Shown piece after piece: positions 36,697 to 45,576 of a stretch of 64,000 nt of DNA; positions within the stretch are counted from its first letter, which is position 1, and every line of letters begins with the position of its first letter. The translations under genes were made by a program, and so were the position numbers. Source of the DNA: Flavobacterium sp. ENC (GTDB lineage: Bacteria > Bacteroidota > Bacteroidia > Flavobacteriales > Flavobacteriaceae); assembly GCF_020991415.1 (NCBI RefSeq), contig NZ_JAJMOY010000004.1, positions 310,001 through 374,000 on the forward strand, in the 5' to 3' direction. The notes under the pieces were generated by a model, which saw nothing but the letters and a program-made list of their open reading frames with translations, was not told the DNA's origin and made no database searches.

Positions 36697-37641
36697 ATGA
36701 ATAAAATCACACAACTTTTTAATATAAAATATCCAATAATTCAGGGAGGAATGATCTGGAACAGCGGGTATAAACTGGCCAGTGCTGTTAGCAACGCAGG
36801 AGGTTTAGGACTTATTGGTGCCGGTTCTATGTATCCGGAAGTACTGCGCGGCCATATTCAGAAATGTAAAAAAGCAACAGACAAGCCTTTTGGGGTTAAT
36901 ATTCCGATGTTATATCCTAATATCGAAGAAATTATGAATATTGTGGTGGAAGAAGGCGTGAAAATCGTTTTTACTTCTGCTGGAAACCCTAAAACCTGGA
37001 CCTCTTTTCTGAAGGAAAAAGGAATTACGGTAGTTCATGTAGTGAGCAGCAGTATTTTTGCTTTAAAAGCACAGGAAGCAGGTGTAGATGCTATTGTAGC
37101 AGAAGGTTTCGAGGCAGGCGGGCACAATGGGCGTGACGAAACAACGACGCTGACCCTGATTCCGATGGTGAAAGAAAAAATTCAGATTCCAATTATTGCT
37201 GCCGGAGGAATTGCAACCGGAAGAGGAATGCTGGCCGCCCTGATTTTAGGGGCCGATGGCGTTCAGGTAGGGAGTCGCTTTGCAGCATCTGTAGAATCCT
37301 CTGCCCACGATAATTTCAAACAGACTATCGTAAATGTAAAGGAAGGCGATACGCAATTGACACTGAAAGAACTGGCCCCCGTTCGATTAATCAAAAATAA
37401 GTTTTATAACGATGTTCAGGAGTTATATCAAAAAGGACCTTCGAAAGAAGATTTGGTACAGCTCTTAGGAAGAGCAAGAGCCAAAAAAGGCATGTTTGAA
37501 GGTGATCTTGAAGAAGGCGAGCTGGAAATTGGGCAAATTGCCGGAATTATTCATGAAATTCTGCCTGTAGAAAAAATTATTCAACAAATGATGGCTGATT
37601 TTGAAATTGCAAGCAAGGAAAAAGCTAAATTTGAGTTCTAA
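36697..37641 (+). CDS. NPD-like/FabK-like FMN-dependent oxidoreductase
   Basis: The 314-residue TIM-barrel flavoprotein matches the nitronate monooxygenase / enoyl-ACP reductase II (FabK) superfamily. Visible parts are YPIIQGGMIW, SNAGGLGLIGAGS, the His in GFEAGGHNGRD and the FMN phosphate site GGIATGRGM with GADGVQVGSRF. Members oxidise nitronates or reduce enoyl-ACP, and sequence alone does not separate them. It lies 12 bases after the protease stop and 17 before the next gene, in the mnmA unit. Confidence 0.87.
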   Translation: MNKITQLFNIKYPIIQGGMIWNSGYKLASAVSNAGGLGLIGAGSMYPEVLRGHIQKCKKATDKPFGVNIPMLYPNIEEIMNIVVEEGVKIVFTSAGNPKTWTSFLKEKGITVVHVVSSSIFALKAQEAGVDAIVAEGFEAGGHNGRDETTTLTLIPMVKEKIQIPIIAAGGIATGRGMLAALILGADGVQVGSRFAASVESSAHDNFKQTIVNVKEGDTQLTLKELAPVRLIKNKFYNDVQELYQKGPSKEDLVQLLGRARAKKGMFEGDLEEGELEIGQIAGIIHEILPVEKIIQQMMADFEIASKEKAKFEF

Positions 37642-37658
37642 TAGCCCCGAAATACAAC

Positions 37659-38069
37659 ATGAATACTTTACGTAACTATATAGTAATCCTTTTTTTAGGA
37701 CTTGGTTTGCAGCAGGCTTACAGCCAGTCTTATCGTTTTAAAACCTCGGGCTTTAGCGTGTTGGAAAAAAACGAAAGGGGAAAATGGGGCGAATGGTCCA
37801 ATCTTGACCTTGTCAATCTCTCTGTAATTCTGGATACCGATAAACACCGGATTGTAGTATATTCGCAGGAAATTCAACTTTTTAACATTAGCGAATATAT
37901 CGAACGGGAAGAAAATGATACAGACATTGTATATTCTTTCTTATGTAAAGATAATAGTGGAAATGAATGCAAACTCTCGATCATTACCCGAAAAAAACAA
38001 GACTACCGCAAGCAGCTTTACATTAATTACGACAATCAGATTATTGTGTATAATATTGTGAGTGTGTAG
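37659..38069 (+). CDS. short secreted protein of unknown function
   Basis: The 136-residue protein has a signal peptide (1-22, ending QAYSQ). The mature part is a small beta-rich domain with alternating hydrophobic residues and many Asp, Glu and Arg (VNLSVILDTDKHRIVVYS). I do not recognise the family. It is the last gene of the mnmA unit and is followed by a perfect 38-base palindrome. Confidence 0.75.
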   Translation: MNTLRNYIVILFLGLGLQQAYSQSYRFKTSGFSVLEKNERGKWGEWSNLDLVNLSVILDTDKHRIVVYSQEIQLFNISEYIEREENDTDIVYSFLCKDNSGNECKLSIITRKKQDYRKQLYINYDNQIIVYNIVSV

Positions 38070-38093
38070 GATTTCATAAGTTTTAATCTATAT

Positions 38094-38131
38094 ACAAACC
38101 CGACAGTTTTTTAAAAAACTGTCGGGTTTGT
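38094..38131 (+). terminator. perfect palindromic terminator, AAACCCGACAG family
   Basis: A 38-base exact palindrome has the arm ACAAACCCGACAGTTTTTT. It closes the mnmA unit. The outer part of the arm is the same as in the element at 40772-40810, so this is a recurring terminator sequence. Confidence 0.88.
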
Positions 38132-38166
38132 TATATCTAAAAACATTCTTATAGACACAATTAATT

Positions 38167-38199
38167 TTTGAAGTCTTCTTTCAAAATAAACTATATTTG
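38167..38199 (+). promoter_or_regulatory. promoter for the delta-60/T9SS protein gene
   Basis: TTTG at 38167-38170 and TATATTTG at 38192-38199 are 21 bases apart. The predicted leader is about 110 bases long. I see no ORF in it. Confidence 0.7.
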
Positions 38200-38315
38200 A
38201 ACTGTTAAATTAATTAAGATTCAAGCATTTTTTACTTAAAAAGAAAATTGAATTGATAGCTTAATTGAAAATATCATTAAACAAAAAAGTACAATTTAAC
38301 CTCTAAACATTGCGA

Positions 38316-40751
38316 ATGAAGCAACTTTACTCACTACTACTATTTATCGTTTTCGCAATTTTATCCTCTCATGCTCAGACTGTCGATCAAGATTTCGTCC
38401 AGCCGGTACCTTATAAGGCCGCAAAAATTACGGTTATAAAAGAACTTCCGGATGGTAAAATTTTACTCGGAGGGCATATCCAGTTTTATAAGGATAAAAA
38501 AGTTACGAACCTGATCCGGGTAAATGCAGATTACTCGCTTGATGAAACTTTTGTTTTTAACGGAGATCCGAAATTAGAAATTAAAGATGTCAAATTTCAG
38601 AGTAATGGCAACATTATAGTTTTAACGACCAAAGATAATTTAGGACTTGCCGATTATTTTACTTTGTATCAGCTGGATGCAAATGGTGGAATTATAAAAG
38701 AGATTAGCGACGTTTTTAATGCAACCGCTATTGCTGTTCAGTCCGATGATAAAATAGTGGTTACCGGCGGTGCAATAGGGTATTACAATTTTACAAGTTG
38801 TTACGTAAACCGATTCAATAGCGATTTTTCCTTAGATGAAACCTTCAATAATGCTCTGGCTTTTAACGGAGCAACAACTGTTGTTGCAGTATCTGCAGAG
38901 GGTATGTATGTAGGCGGAACATTTACAGCTGTAGATGGGATTACAAAAAACAGTCTTGTAAAACTGAATTCTGATGGCGTACTTGATACCACATTTGATG
39001 TGGGAGAAGGGACAAAAGGACAGCTGTTTTCTTTGACACTTCAGGAAGACGGTAAATTGCTAATAGGAAGACATTTTTTAAGGATGCTGGATCAGCCCAC
39101 CTATAATATGTGCAGATTAAATTCTGATGGAACAATCGATGAAACTTTTAATACTAATTATTATAGTTTTCATGCTTCTACCATTATAGTAAAAGATTCT
39201 TATATCTATTTCGGTATGTATGAACCTGCTGAATTTAAATGTTATATCGCTAAACTTAATCCGGATGGATCATTGAATCAAAGTTTTTCGCATGGCAAAT
39301 TGAATGATAATGGGGATCAGTTTTTTACAATGGGTATTATAGGAGATAAAATTCTGTATAACAATTCAGGTAATACGGGAAATAAATATGGTGTATCTGC
39401 CTGTGATCTAAATGGTAATCCGTTAGATTCTGCTGAATTAAAACCAAGTCAATACGGAAGCTTTGACAAAGGGGAATATTTTGACGGTAAATTAGTAGTC
39501 AAAGGTGATTTTATGAAAGTAAATGATGTAGCGACTTATGGAATTGCCTTGTTAAACGAGAATGGTTCGGTTGATGAATCATTTGTTTTTCCAAAATATA
39601 TTGGAGATATTACACAATTTCAGGTTATAGACAATACAACCATTTTTGTAAGTGCCCAAAAGAAACTTTTAAAACTGAATAATAAAGGAGAAGTTTTGAA
39701 AGACTTTGATTTTAGTGATATATACTTAACTTCAGTAGAGAATTTTAAAGTTTTAGGTGATGGAAATGTTGTGTTTTCAGACCAAAATGGATTGTATATG
39801 TCAAAAGTAGATGGGGGATTAATAAGATATAGCTTAAAATCGGATGCCTACTATTGGTTTACCGGGCTTAAATTCCAACTTCAGGATAATAAAATTATTT
39901 TTGGCGCTATGCATAATGACTTTAGTGGAACGCCATACTATTATAATCTTTTGAGGTTTAATCTTGATAATACTGTTGATGAGACTTTTCAAATAAATGG
40001 TTCAGGACCTGATACATCAATTAATAAAATTAAAATACTGGAGTCAGGTGAAATTATTGTGGCTGGAGATTTTTTAAATTTTAATGGAATTCCTGTCCCG
40101 AATCAAATTGTTAAGCTTTCAAAAGATGGTGAAATGGATCTGCAATTTATTGAAAATCAAAAAGCACATACAATAGGAATCAGCACCAACCATGACTACA
40201 GAAAAATCGAACAAGTAGGAAACGTCATCTATATTACGGAAGGAAATGCAGATGTTACGGCAATCAATCTTGACGGTACATTTGTTAAGGATTTTGAGAT
40301 GCCGCAGGTGATTGATAATATAACAGATCTTGTTGCTTTGGGTGAAGAAACAACTTCACCAGCCGGGCGAAAAGCAAATTCAAAAGCAGATTCAGATAAT
40401 TATATGTTCGCTATTGGAACCGTAAATGGTAACACTGGTAAATCTTCGGTAATTGTAAAAGTCAATCTTGGTAAATCATCATTAGGAGTTGGTCCGACTC
40501 CTGAAAAAGAACTTTCAGCGGTTAAGGTATATCCGGTTCCTGTAGCAGAAAAAGTGAGTTTGTCCTTTTCCGGGGCAGTGGTACCAAACAAGATCGCCGT
40601 TTATGCTTTAAACGGAAAAGAAGTTTATGCTGCTAAAGTACAAAGCACAGACAATCTTGAAATTGACATGTCTCAGTTTGCTTCCGGAATTTATTTTGTC
40701 AAACTTTTTTCCGGATCAGGAGTAGTTACAAAGAAAATAGTTAAAAAGTAA
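38316..40751 (+). CDS. secreted delta-60 repeat protein with T9SS sorting domain
   Basis: The 811-residue protein starts at ATG 38316; a TTG at 38310 is less likely. It has a signal peptide (ending SSHAQ), then many delta-60-type beta repeats with the pattern LNSDGTxDxxF and DGKILLGG, for example KLNSDGVLDTTFD, RLNSDGTIDETFN and KLNPDGSLNQSF. Such repeats build beta-propeller or superhelix surfaces. The last 75 residues are a type A T9SS domain (VKVYPVPVAEKVSLSFS to TKKIVKK). It is probably a cell-surface protein, and no enzymatic motif is visible. Confidence 0.9.
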   Translation: MKQLYSLLLFIVFAILSSHAQTVDQDFVQPVPYKAAKITVIKELPDGKILLGGHIQFYKDKKVTNLIRVNADYSLDETFVFNGDPKLEIKDVKFQSNGNIIVLTTKDNLGLADYFTLYQLDANGGIIKEISDVFNATAIAVQSDDKIVVTGGAIGYYNFTSCYVNRFNSDFSLDETFNNALAFNGATTVVAVSAEGMYVGGTFTAVDGITKNSLVKLNSDGVLDTTFDVGEGTKGQLFSLTLQEDGKLLIGRHFLRMLDQPTYNMCRLNSDGTIDETFNTNYYSFHASTIIVKDSYIYFGMYEPAEFKCYIAKLNPDGSLNQSFSHGKLNDNGDQFFTMGIIGDKILYNNSGNTGNKYGVSACDLNGNPLDSAELKPSQYGSFDKGEYFDGKLVVKGDFMKVNDVATYGIALLNENGSVDESFVFPKYIGDITQFQVIDNTTIFVSAQKKLLKLNNKGEVLKDFDFSDIYLTSVENFKVLGDGNVVFSDQNGLYMSKVDGGLIRYSLKSDAYYWFTGLKFQLQDNKIIFGAMHNDFSGTPYYYNLLRFNLDNTVDETFQINGSGPDTSINKIKILESGEIIVAGDFLNFNGIPVPNQIVKLSKDGEMDLQFIENQKAHTIGISTNHDYRKIEQVGNVIYITEGNADVTAINLDGTFVKDFEMPQVIDNITDLVALGEETTSPAGRKANSKADSDNYMFAIGTVNGNTGKSSVIVKVNLGKSSLGVGPTPEKELSAVKVYPVPVAEKVSLSFSGAVVPNKIAVYALNGKEVYAAKVQSTDNLEIDMSQFASGIYFVKLFSGSGVVTKKIVKK

Positions 40752-40771
40752 AAAGTTACAAATCTAATAAT

Positions 40772-40810
40772 AACAAACCCGACAGGTTTTTAAAACCTGT
40801 CGGGTTTGTT
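40772..40810 (+). terminator. palindromic terminator, AAACCCGACAGG family
   Basis: A 19-base arm AACAAACCCGACAGGTTTT and its exact complement surround one T. It lies between convergent genes and shares the outer sequence of the 38094 palindrome. Confidence 0.88.
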
Positions 40811-40815
40811 ATATA

Positions 40816-40856
40816 AAAACCTTAGTATCTCAGTAACTTAGAACCTTAGAAGCTCC
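40816..40856. repeat. partial CTTAG/CTCAG word repeat
   Basis: The sequence AACCTTAGTATCTCAGTAAC and the following AGAACCTTAGAAGC form one arm of the repeat family seen at 16784 and 17465. No inverted second arm is present. It ends one base before the next gene's stop codon. Confidence 0.65.
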
Positions 40857-41291
40857 CTACTCAATATCCTTAATAAAATCGTCGTACTCCAGGTAAAATA
40901 ACTCCAAAGCATTCATTTTTTCGAAAAAGAAATCAAAAATAGTATCCCAGTTATTGCGGTTGCTAAAACCTACGCCTTGTATTTCGGTCCAGATACGGCT
41001 GATGGTTTTGCTGCTTTCCAGTGTATAATTTTTTTCGAAAACCAAATCTTTAATAAATTCCTCCTCGAGAATATTTTTTAAGGCTTCCAGTTTTTCAAAG
41101 TAAGCATTTCGTTTCTCATCGCTTCGCTGTTCAATATCGATTAAAACCTGTGCTTTTTTATTGTCTACGTAAAATTTAAAAGAGAAATCCTTAATCTTCG
41201 TGTCATAAAGCACCCATTTGCGTGGATATTTTTCGGCGAAAGCTACCCAGAACTCTCTTTTTATTTTTTGTGATTCTGCTTTACTGTACAT
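40857..41291 (-). CDS. DUF4268 family protein
   Basis: The 144-residue cytoplasmic protein is rich in aromatic and charged residues. The segment REFWVAFAEKYPRKW and the strand-rich middle DFSFKFYVDNKKAQVLIDI fit DUF4268, a domain often found at the C-terminus of nuclease-like proteins. Here it stands alone and complete. The function is unknown. Confidence 0.82.
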   Translation of the reverse strand: MYSKAESQKIKREFWVAFAEKYPRKWVLYDTKIKDFSFKFYVDNKKAQVLIDIEQRSDEKRNAYFEKLEALKNILEEEFIKDLVFEKNYTLESSKTISRIWTEIQGVGFSNRNNWDTIFDFFFEKMNALELFYLEYDDFIKDIE

Positions 41292-41382
41292 TTTTATGGC
41301 TTTGATTTTAGAAAGCTTGGAGAACCGCCTTTTCTAAACTATATTTATATTTTATTTGAAAGTACAAAAATAAACTTTGATT

Positions 41383-42033
41383 ATGGATTTTCAGGATTTT
41401 TTGCAATATGTTCCTAATTTAATTCCAGTGGAACTGCCGGCCCTTTCGTCACATATAAAAATGGCCCCGAAAGAACGAATAGAAGCCTTGAAGGATCCTG
41501 ATTTAAAACCGGAAAATCCGCGTATTGCAGCGGTCATGATGCTGTTGTATCCCAAAAACGAAAAAACACATCTGGTTTTAATTGTCCGGAATGCCTACAA
41601 TGGCGTTCATTCTTCACAAATTGCTTTCCCGGGTGGAAAGTACGAAAGTAGCGATTCAGGTTACGAAGAGACTGCCCTGAGAGAAACACAGGAAGAAGTG
41701 GGGGTAGCTCCGGAGAAAATTGAAGTAATCAAACAGTTTACGCCCATGTATATTCCGCCCAGTAATTTTCTGGTGCATCCTTTTTTGGGAATTTCTTCAG
41801 AAGAACTTTTGTTTTATCCGGACGCAAGGGAAGTGGCGGATGTAATCGAATTGCCTCTTTCTGTTTTTTTAAATGACGAAATTATCATCGAGGCCAGATT
41901 GTCAACTTCTTACGGGCCTAATATTTTGGTTCCTGCCTTTAATATTCAAAATCATATTGTTTGGGGTGCCACTGCGATGATATTAAGTGAATTGAGAGAT
42001 GTTTTAAAATTGACTTTTGAAGAAAATTCATGA
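41383..42033 (+). CDS. CoA pyrophosphatase, NUDIX hydrolase
   Basis: The 216-residue enzyme starts at ATG 41383 (MDFQDFLQYVPN). It has the CoA-specific segment LIVRNAYNGVHSSQIAFPGG directly before the Nudix box, which ends in LRETQEEVGV. Members split CoA into phosphopantetheine and 3',5'-ADP. The metal-binding Glu pair is intact. It is monocistronic or leads to the acyltransferase 124 bases downstream. Confidence 0.9.
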   Translation: MDFQDFLQYVPNLIPVELPALSSHIKMAPKERIEALKDPDLKPENPRIAAVMMLLYPKNEKTHLVLIVRNAYNGVHSSQIAFPGGKYESSDSGYEETALRETQEEVGVAPEKIEVIKQFTPMYIPPSNFLVHPFLGISSEELLFYPDAREVADVIELPLSVFLNDEIIIEARLSTSYGPNILVPAFNIQNHIVWGATAMILSELRDVLKLTFEENS

Positions 42034-42157
42034 AACAATAAATTAACAATTTGATATTCATTACAATAACCATTTGTCTTAGAAATTACTTAAGGGTGTT
42101 GCCACATGAATTATTTTTGTATGTTTGCGACTGAACTAAAAATAACGATACAGAGCT

Positions 42158-42967
42158 ATGGGATTGTTTAAACGAAATCCTTTCGGACATATATTATTCA
42201 TCAAGAAATGGTTAATCCGAATTTTGGGAGCCATGACGCACCGAAGATACAGAGGTTTTAATGATTTACAGATTGAAGGGTCTGAAATCATCAAAACGTT
42301 GCCGGATACGAATGTTTTGTTTATATCCAACCATCAGACCTATTTTGCTGATGTTGTAGCGATGTTCCATGTTTTTAATGCAAGTTTATCAGGTCGTCAG
42401 GATACGATTAAGAATATTGGTTATTTGTGGCAGCCCAAAATGAATTTGTATTATGTGGCCGCCAAAGAAACCATGCAGGCCGGTTTGCTGCCAAGAATCC
42501 TGGCGTATGTCGGAGCGATTACCGTAGAAAGAACCTGGCGTGCCAAAGGAGTGGATGTTACCGAAAAACGTGATGTAAACCCAAATGACACGGAAAATAT
42601 CAAAATAGCCCTTGAGGATGGCTGGGTAATTACATTCCCGCAGGGAACTACAAAATCCTTTAAACCGGTTCGTAAAGGAACGGCCCACATTATAAAACAG
42701 CACAGACCTATCGTAATCCCAATTGTAATTGACGGCTTCCGTCGTTCCTTTGATAAAAAAGGATTGCGAATGAAAAAGAAAGGTATCCTGCAATCTTTCA
42801 TTATCAAAGAACCTCTTGATATTGATTATGACAACGATACCATTGATGAAATCGTAGAAAAAGTAGAATTTGCCATAGAACAGCATCCGTCATTTTTAAA
42901 AGTTATCCCCGCAGAAGAACTAAAAATTCAGGAAGAACTGAACCAAATGAGAAGATGGGACTATTAA
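42158..42967 (+). CDS. PlsC-like 1-acyl-glycerol-3-phosphate acyltransferase with divergent motifs
   Basis: The 269-residue protein has the acyltransferase fold expected to make phosphatidic acid from lysophosphatidic acid. The first motif is NHQTYFADVV (His59, Asp65) with five rather than four residues between His and Asp. The second is FPQGTTKS (160-167) instead of FPEGTRS. Despite this, fold and length fit PlsC and the protein is likely functional in Flavobacteriia. There is one weakly hydrophobic N-terminal segment and it probably sits on the membrane. Confidence 0.83.
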   Translation: MGLFKRNPFGHILFIKKWLIRILGAMTHRRYRGFNDLQIEGSEIIKTLPDTNVLFISNHQTYFADVVAMFHVFNASLSGRQDTIKNIGYLWQPKMNLYYVAAKETMQAGLLPRILAYVGAITVERTWRAKGVDVTEKRDVNPNDTENIKIALEDGWVITFPQGTTKSFKPVRKGTAHIIKQHRPIVIPIVIDGFRRSFDKKGLRMKKKGILQSFIIKEPLDIDYDNDTIDEIVEKVEFAIEQHPSFLKVIPAEELKIQEELNQMRRWDY

Positions 42968-43078
42968 ATTTTAGATTTCTGATTTTAGATTTTAGATTTT
43001 GAAATTGCTTCAGGTTTCAAGTTCAGGTTAAAAAACCTTTGTCCCTCAGAGCCTTTGCACCTTTGCACCTCAAAAAAA
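42966..43078. repeat. two degenerate word repeats (TTTTAGATT and CCTTTGCACC types)
   Basis: The first part repeats TTTTAGATT and TTTCTGATTTTAGATT units. The second part reads CCTTTGTCCCTCAGAGCC and then CCTTTGCACCTTTGCACC. They fill the space between convergent genes. Neither has a clear inverted arm here. Confidence 0.6.
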
Positions 43079-43711
43079 CTACAAATCAATTTTCTTCAGC
43101 TCCTTATAATTAGCGTACAACCTGCGTAACAGTGTTCCGTACAACAATCTGTAAAAGCACCAGAACATGCCCAGAAAAGCTAAGGTAACCAGCAATAAGA
43201 TTCCGCCGGTAACAAACATCGCTTTGCCGTTTGTAGCTATTTTTTCCCTCAAATAGGTCATGTCCGGATTGTAGACAAAAGCAATGAAGAAACTGATGAT
43301 CGAACTTATAACAGCCATTCCTAAATTGTACCAGACATAATACTGAACTGTTTTTCGGGTTTTGAGGATACTGCTCATTAATAATTTGGTAGATTCAATA
43401 GTAGAAATCGTTTTGTAATTCTTGTAGAAAAAATAGACAAAAATCAGCACTACCACATAATTGAAGTATGTTAAAACTTCCAGATATAAAATCATTTCAG
43501 GATGTTTTATCTTGATTAACATTTCGTCCGTGCTGAAAAAGAGGTTCGATACCGTCCAGAATAAAATCTCCAGAATGCTTATAATTAAAATCCACTTCAC
43601 GATGGAAGATGATTTTTTATGAATCATTTTGTAGATTTCATTTTCTGAAATTTGTTGAAAAGAATCGGCATTCTTTTTCCAGTCTTTTTTTAGTAAATCC
43701 AGTTCTTTCAT
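43079..43711 (-). CDS. membrane protein paired with an ECF sigma factor
   Basis: The 210-residue protein has a cytoplasmic N-terminus (MKELDLLKKDWKKNADSF) and four transmembrane helices at about 38-58, 70-95, 125-150 and 165-195. It follows the ECF sigma gene by only eight bases, the usual place of an anti-sigma factor. I see no ZAS or RskA-like domain, so the role is inferred from context only. Confidence 0.78.
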   Translation of the reverse strand: MKELDLLKKDWKKNADSFQQISENEIYKMIHKKSSSIVKWILIISILEILFWTVSNLFFSTDEMLIKIKHPEMILYLEVLTYFNYVVVLIFVYFFYKNYKTISTIESTKLLMSSILKTRKTVQYYVWYNLGMAVISSIISFFIAFVYNPDMTYLREKIATNGKAMFVTGGILLLVTLAFLGMFWCFYRLLYGTLLRRLYANYKELKKIDL

Positions 43712-43719
43712 AATAATTT

Positions 43720-44214
43720 TTAAGGATTTAGTATTTTTTTAAGTTTCCCTTTAATTCTGTTCATTTTCACTCGTGCATTCACTTCGCTTATTCCTAAGGT
43801 TTCTGCTATTTCCTGATAATCTTTGTCTTCTAAATACATAAAAACTAACGCTTTTTCGATGTCATTCAGCTGATAAACGGCTTTATACATCAGTTTAATC
43901 TGTTCTTCTTCTTCATAGTTGTAATCCACATCTTTTACAAAATGCTGATGACTTTCATAATCTACGGTAGATATGGTCCTTTTGGTTTTTCGGTATAAGG
44001 TAATGGCTGTGTTTAAGGCAACGCGATACGTCCAGGTCGAGAATTTACTGTCGCCCCTGAATTTCGGATACGCTTTCCATAATTGAATAGTAATTTCCTG
44101 AAACAGGTCTTTATGAGCATCTTCGCCAGCAGTATACAATCTACAAATCTTGTGGATTATATTCTGATTTGCCTGCAATTGCGCAACAAATGACTGTTCT
44201 AGAGTATCGCTCAT
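43720..44214 (-). CDS. ECF-type RNA polymerase sigma factor
   Basis: The 164-residue protein has sigma region 2 (DLFQEITIQLWKAYPKFRG, FSTWTYRVALNTAI) and region 4 (KDYQEIAETLGISEVNARVK). The short length and lack of regions 1 and 3 mark it as an extracytoplasmic-function sigma factor. It probably controls its own transcription and that of the next membrane gene. The upstream repeat at 44271 separates it from the divergently located DUF3810 spacer. Confidence 0.92.
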   Translation of the reverse strand: MSDTLEQSFVAQLQANQNIIHKICRLYTAGEDAHKDLFQEITIQLWKAYPKFRGDSKFSTWTYRVALNTAITLYRKTKRTISTVDYESHQHFVKDVDYNYEEEEQIKLMYKAVYQLNDIEKALVFMYLEDKDYQEIAETLGISEVNARVKMNRIKGKLKKILNP

Positions 44215-44270
44215 AAAGTATTAGTAGTATTGAAATCTATTTTGTTACAAGTGGTTGTTAATTTTTTTCT

Positions 44271-44403
44271 TTTGCCGCGAATTTCACCAATTTTCCCGAA
44301 TTACGGTTTAATCTCTACTGTAGTTATTAAGAATGTTCAAAAAAGTAGATTCGTCTTTTTTGTTTCATGGAAATTCGTCCAATTCGTGAAATTAGTGGCA
44401 AAC
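44271..44403. repeat. TTTGCCACGAATT-family repeat with long centre
   Basis: The left arm (44271-44305, TTTGCCGCGAATTTCACC and on) and the right arm (44367-44403, ending GTGAAATTAGTGGCAAAC) are inverted, with about 60 unrelated bases between them. It ends three bases before the stop codon of the DUF3810 gene. Confidence 0.75.
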
Positions 44404-44405
44404 TT

Positions 44406-45467
44406 TTATAGTTCCCTGTTTTTGTAATAATTCACCATCAGATCAATAAATTTACTATAACTTTCCATTCCGTCTTTCTGGTTGTTTGTTTTTAAAAAAT
44501 TATCATAAAGAAAATGAAAAGCTTTATCGATAAAAGTATCATACTGCATCCAGAAATCTTCGCTCTCCTGATAGTTTTTTAATATTCCGACATGCACCGT
44601 TTTCTTTAACTGATTAAAAATCTTTTCATTTTTAAAATGCCAGATTCCCAGACAATAACGTAAAGCAAAACTGTAACCCGCATATTGGTAATATAAATTT
44701 TCATTTTTAACAGAAGCCAGCACGCCAATAAAATTACATTCATTTTCACTGGCAAATCCCATTTGATGCGCCATTTCGTGATTGGCTGTCAGCGGAAAAG
44801 TATACATGGGCAGTAAATAATTTACCTGGGCTTCATTTGTAAACGGGTTGAGGTAACCTGCAAAACCCATATAAGTCAGTGGTACACTAAAAAGTGATTT
44901 TTTAACGCTTGGGATTTCATATTTAAAATAAGGATGCTCTTTGGCCAGATTGTTATATCCGTTCAGATTCATCTTAAAAACAGCTTCTTGCGAATAGGGA
45001 AAAACGATTTTGGCACTGTCATTTTTTGTGATCTCAAAATGAATTTCGTTGGTTTTAACGATTAGTTTTTTAGTAAAAGCTAATAATTCTGCATCCGTAT
45101 ATTCTCTTTGAATTTTCATTTTTTCAAAAAGCGGCTCACGGTAATAGTTAAATGCCCATAGAAAATGGAAGAAAAAGTAAAGTACAGAAACACAGCTTAG
45201 CATTTTTAATACATGATCTTTCCATTGTAATTTCCAGGTTTTTCGCGTTTTCCAGAGCCATCGAAGCAGAAATAAAACCAAAACAGCATACATACAATCG
45301 CCAACTGAAAAGGGAACTTTACCCAAAAGTATTCTTGAAAAATGAGAGATTTTCACATACAATCCGTTGCTGTAAAAGCGTTCGGTGAATTCCGGGAAAA
45401 ATGGAAGGATTTTTAAGATGATAATCTGTACGAGAAGGAATAAAGGTAAAATATATTTTCTTTTCAC
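44406..45467 (-). CDS. DUF3810 family membrane protein with HExxH motif
   Basis: The 353-residue protein starts at a GTG (45467); no nearby ATG gives a full N-terminus. Two or three transmembrane helices occupy the first 110 residues. The remainder includes NHEMAHQMGFASENECNF near residue 228, an HExxH zinc-protease motif with a nearby Glu, typical of DUF3810. It is likely a membrane metalloprotease, but its substrates are unknown. Confidence 0.85.
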   Translation of the reverse strand: MKRKYILPLFLLVQIIILKILPFFPEFTERFYSNGLYVKISHFSRILLGKVPFSVGDCMYAVLVLFLLRWLWKTRKTWKLQWKDHVLKMLSCVSVLYFFFHFLWAFNYYREPLFEKMKIQREYTDAELLAFTKKLIVKTNEIHFEITKNDSAKIVFPYSQEAVFKMNLNGYNNLAKEHPYFKYEIPSVKKSLFSVPLTYMGFAGYLNPFTNEAQVNYLLPMYTFPLTANHEMAHQMGFASENECNFIGVLASVKNENLYYQYAGYSFALRYCLGIWHFKNEKIFNQLKKTVHVGILKNYQESEDFWMQYDTFIDKAFHFLYDNFLKTNNQKDGMESYSKFIDLMVNYYKNREL

Positions 45468-45534
45468 GATTTAAAATTTGAATACGTAAATATAAATGAA
45501 TCTGAATTACCACTGAAAAAGAATTTAAACTTTG

Positions 45535-45542
45535 TAACTTTG
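45535..45542 (+). promoter_or_regulatory. -7 box TAACTTTG before pepD
   Basis: TAACTTTG lies 34 bases upstream of the pepD ATG at 45577. No TTG element is evident upstream. Confidence 0.5.
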
Positions 45543-45576
45543 GAGCTCTTAATTGTTAAACTTCAAACAAAATATA

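Noticed and set aside
42389..42886. A 165-residue minus-strand ORF inside the acyltransferase gene
   Set aside because: It is a shadow frame of the plus-strand PlsC-like gene, with no plausible domain of its own.
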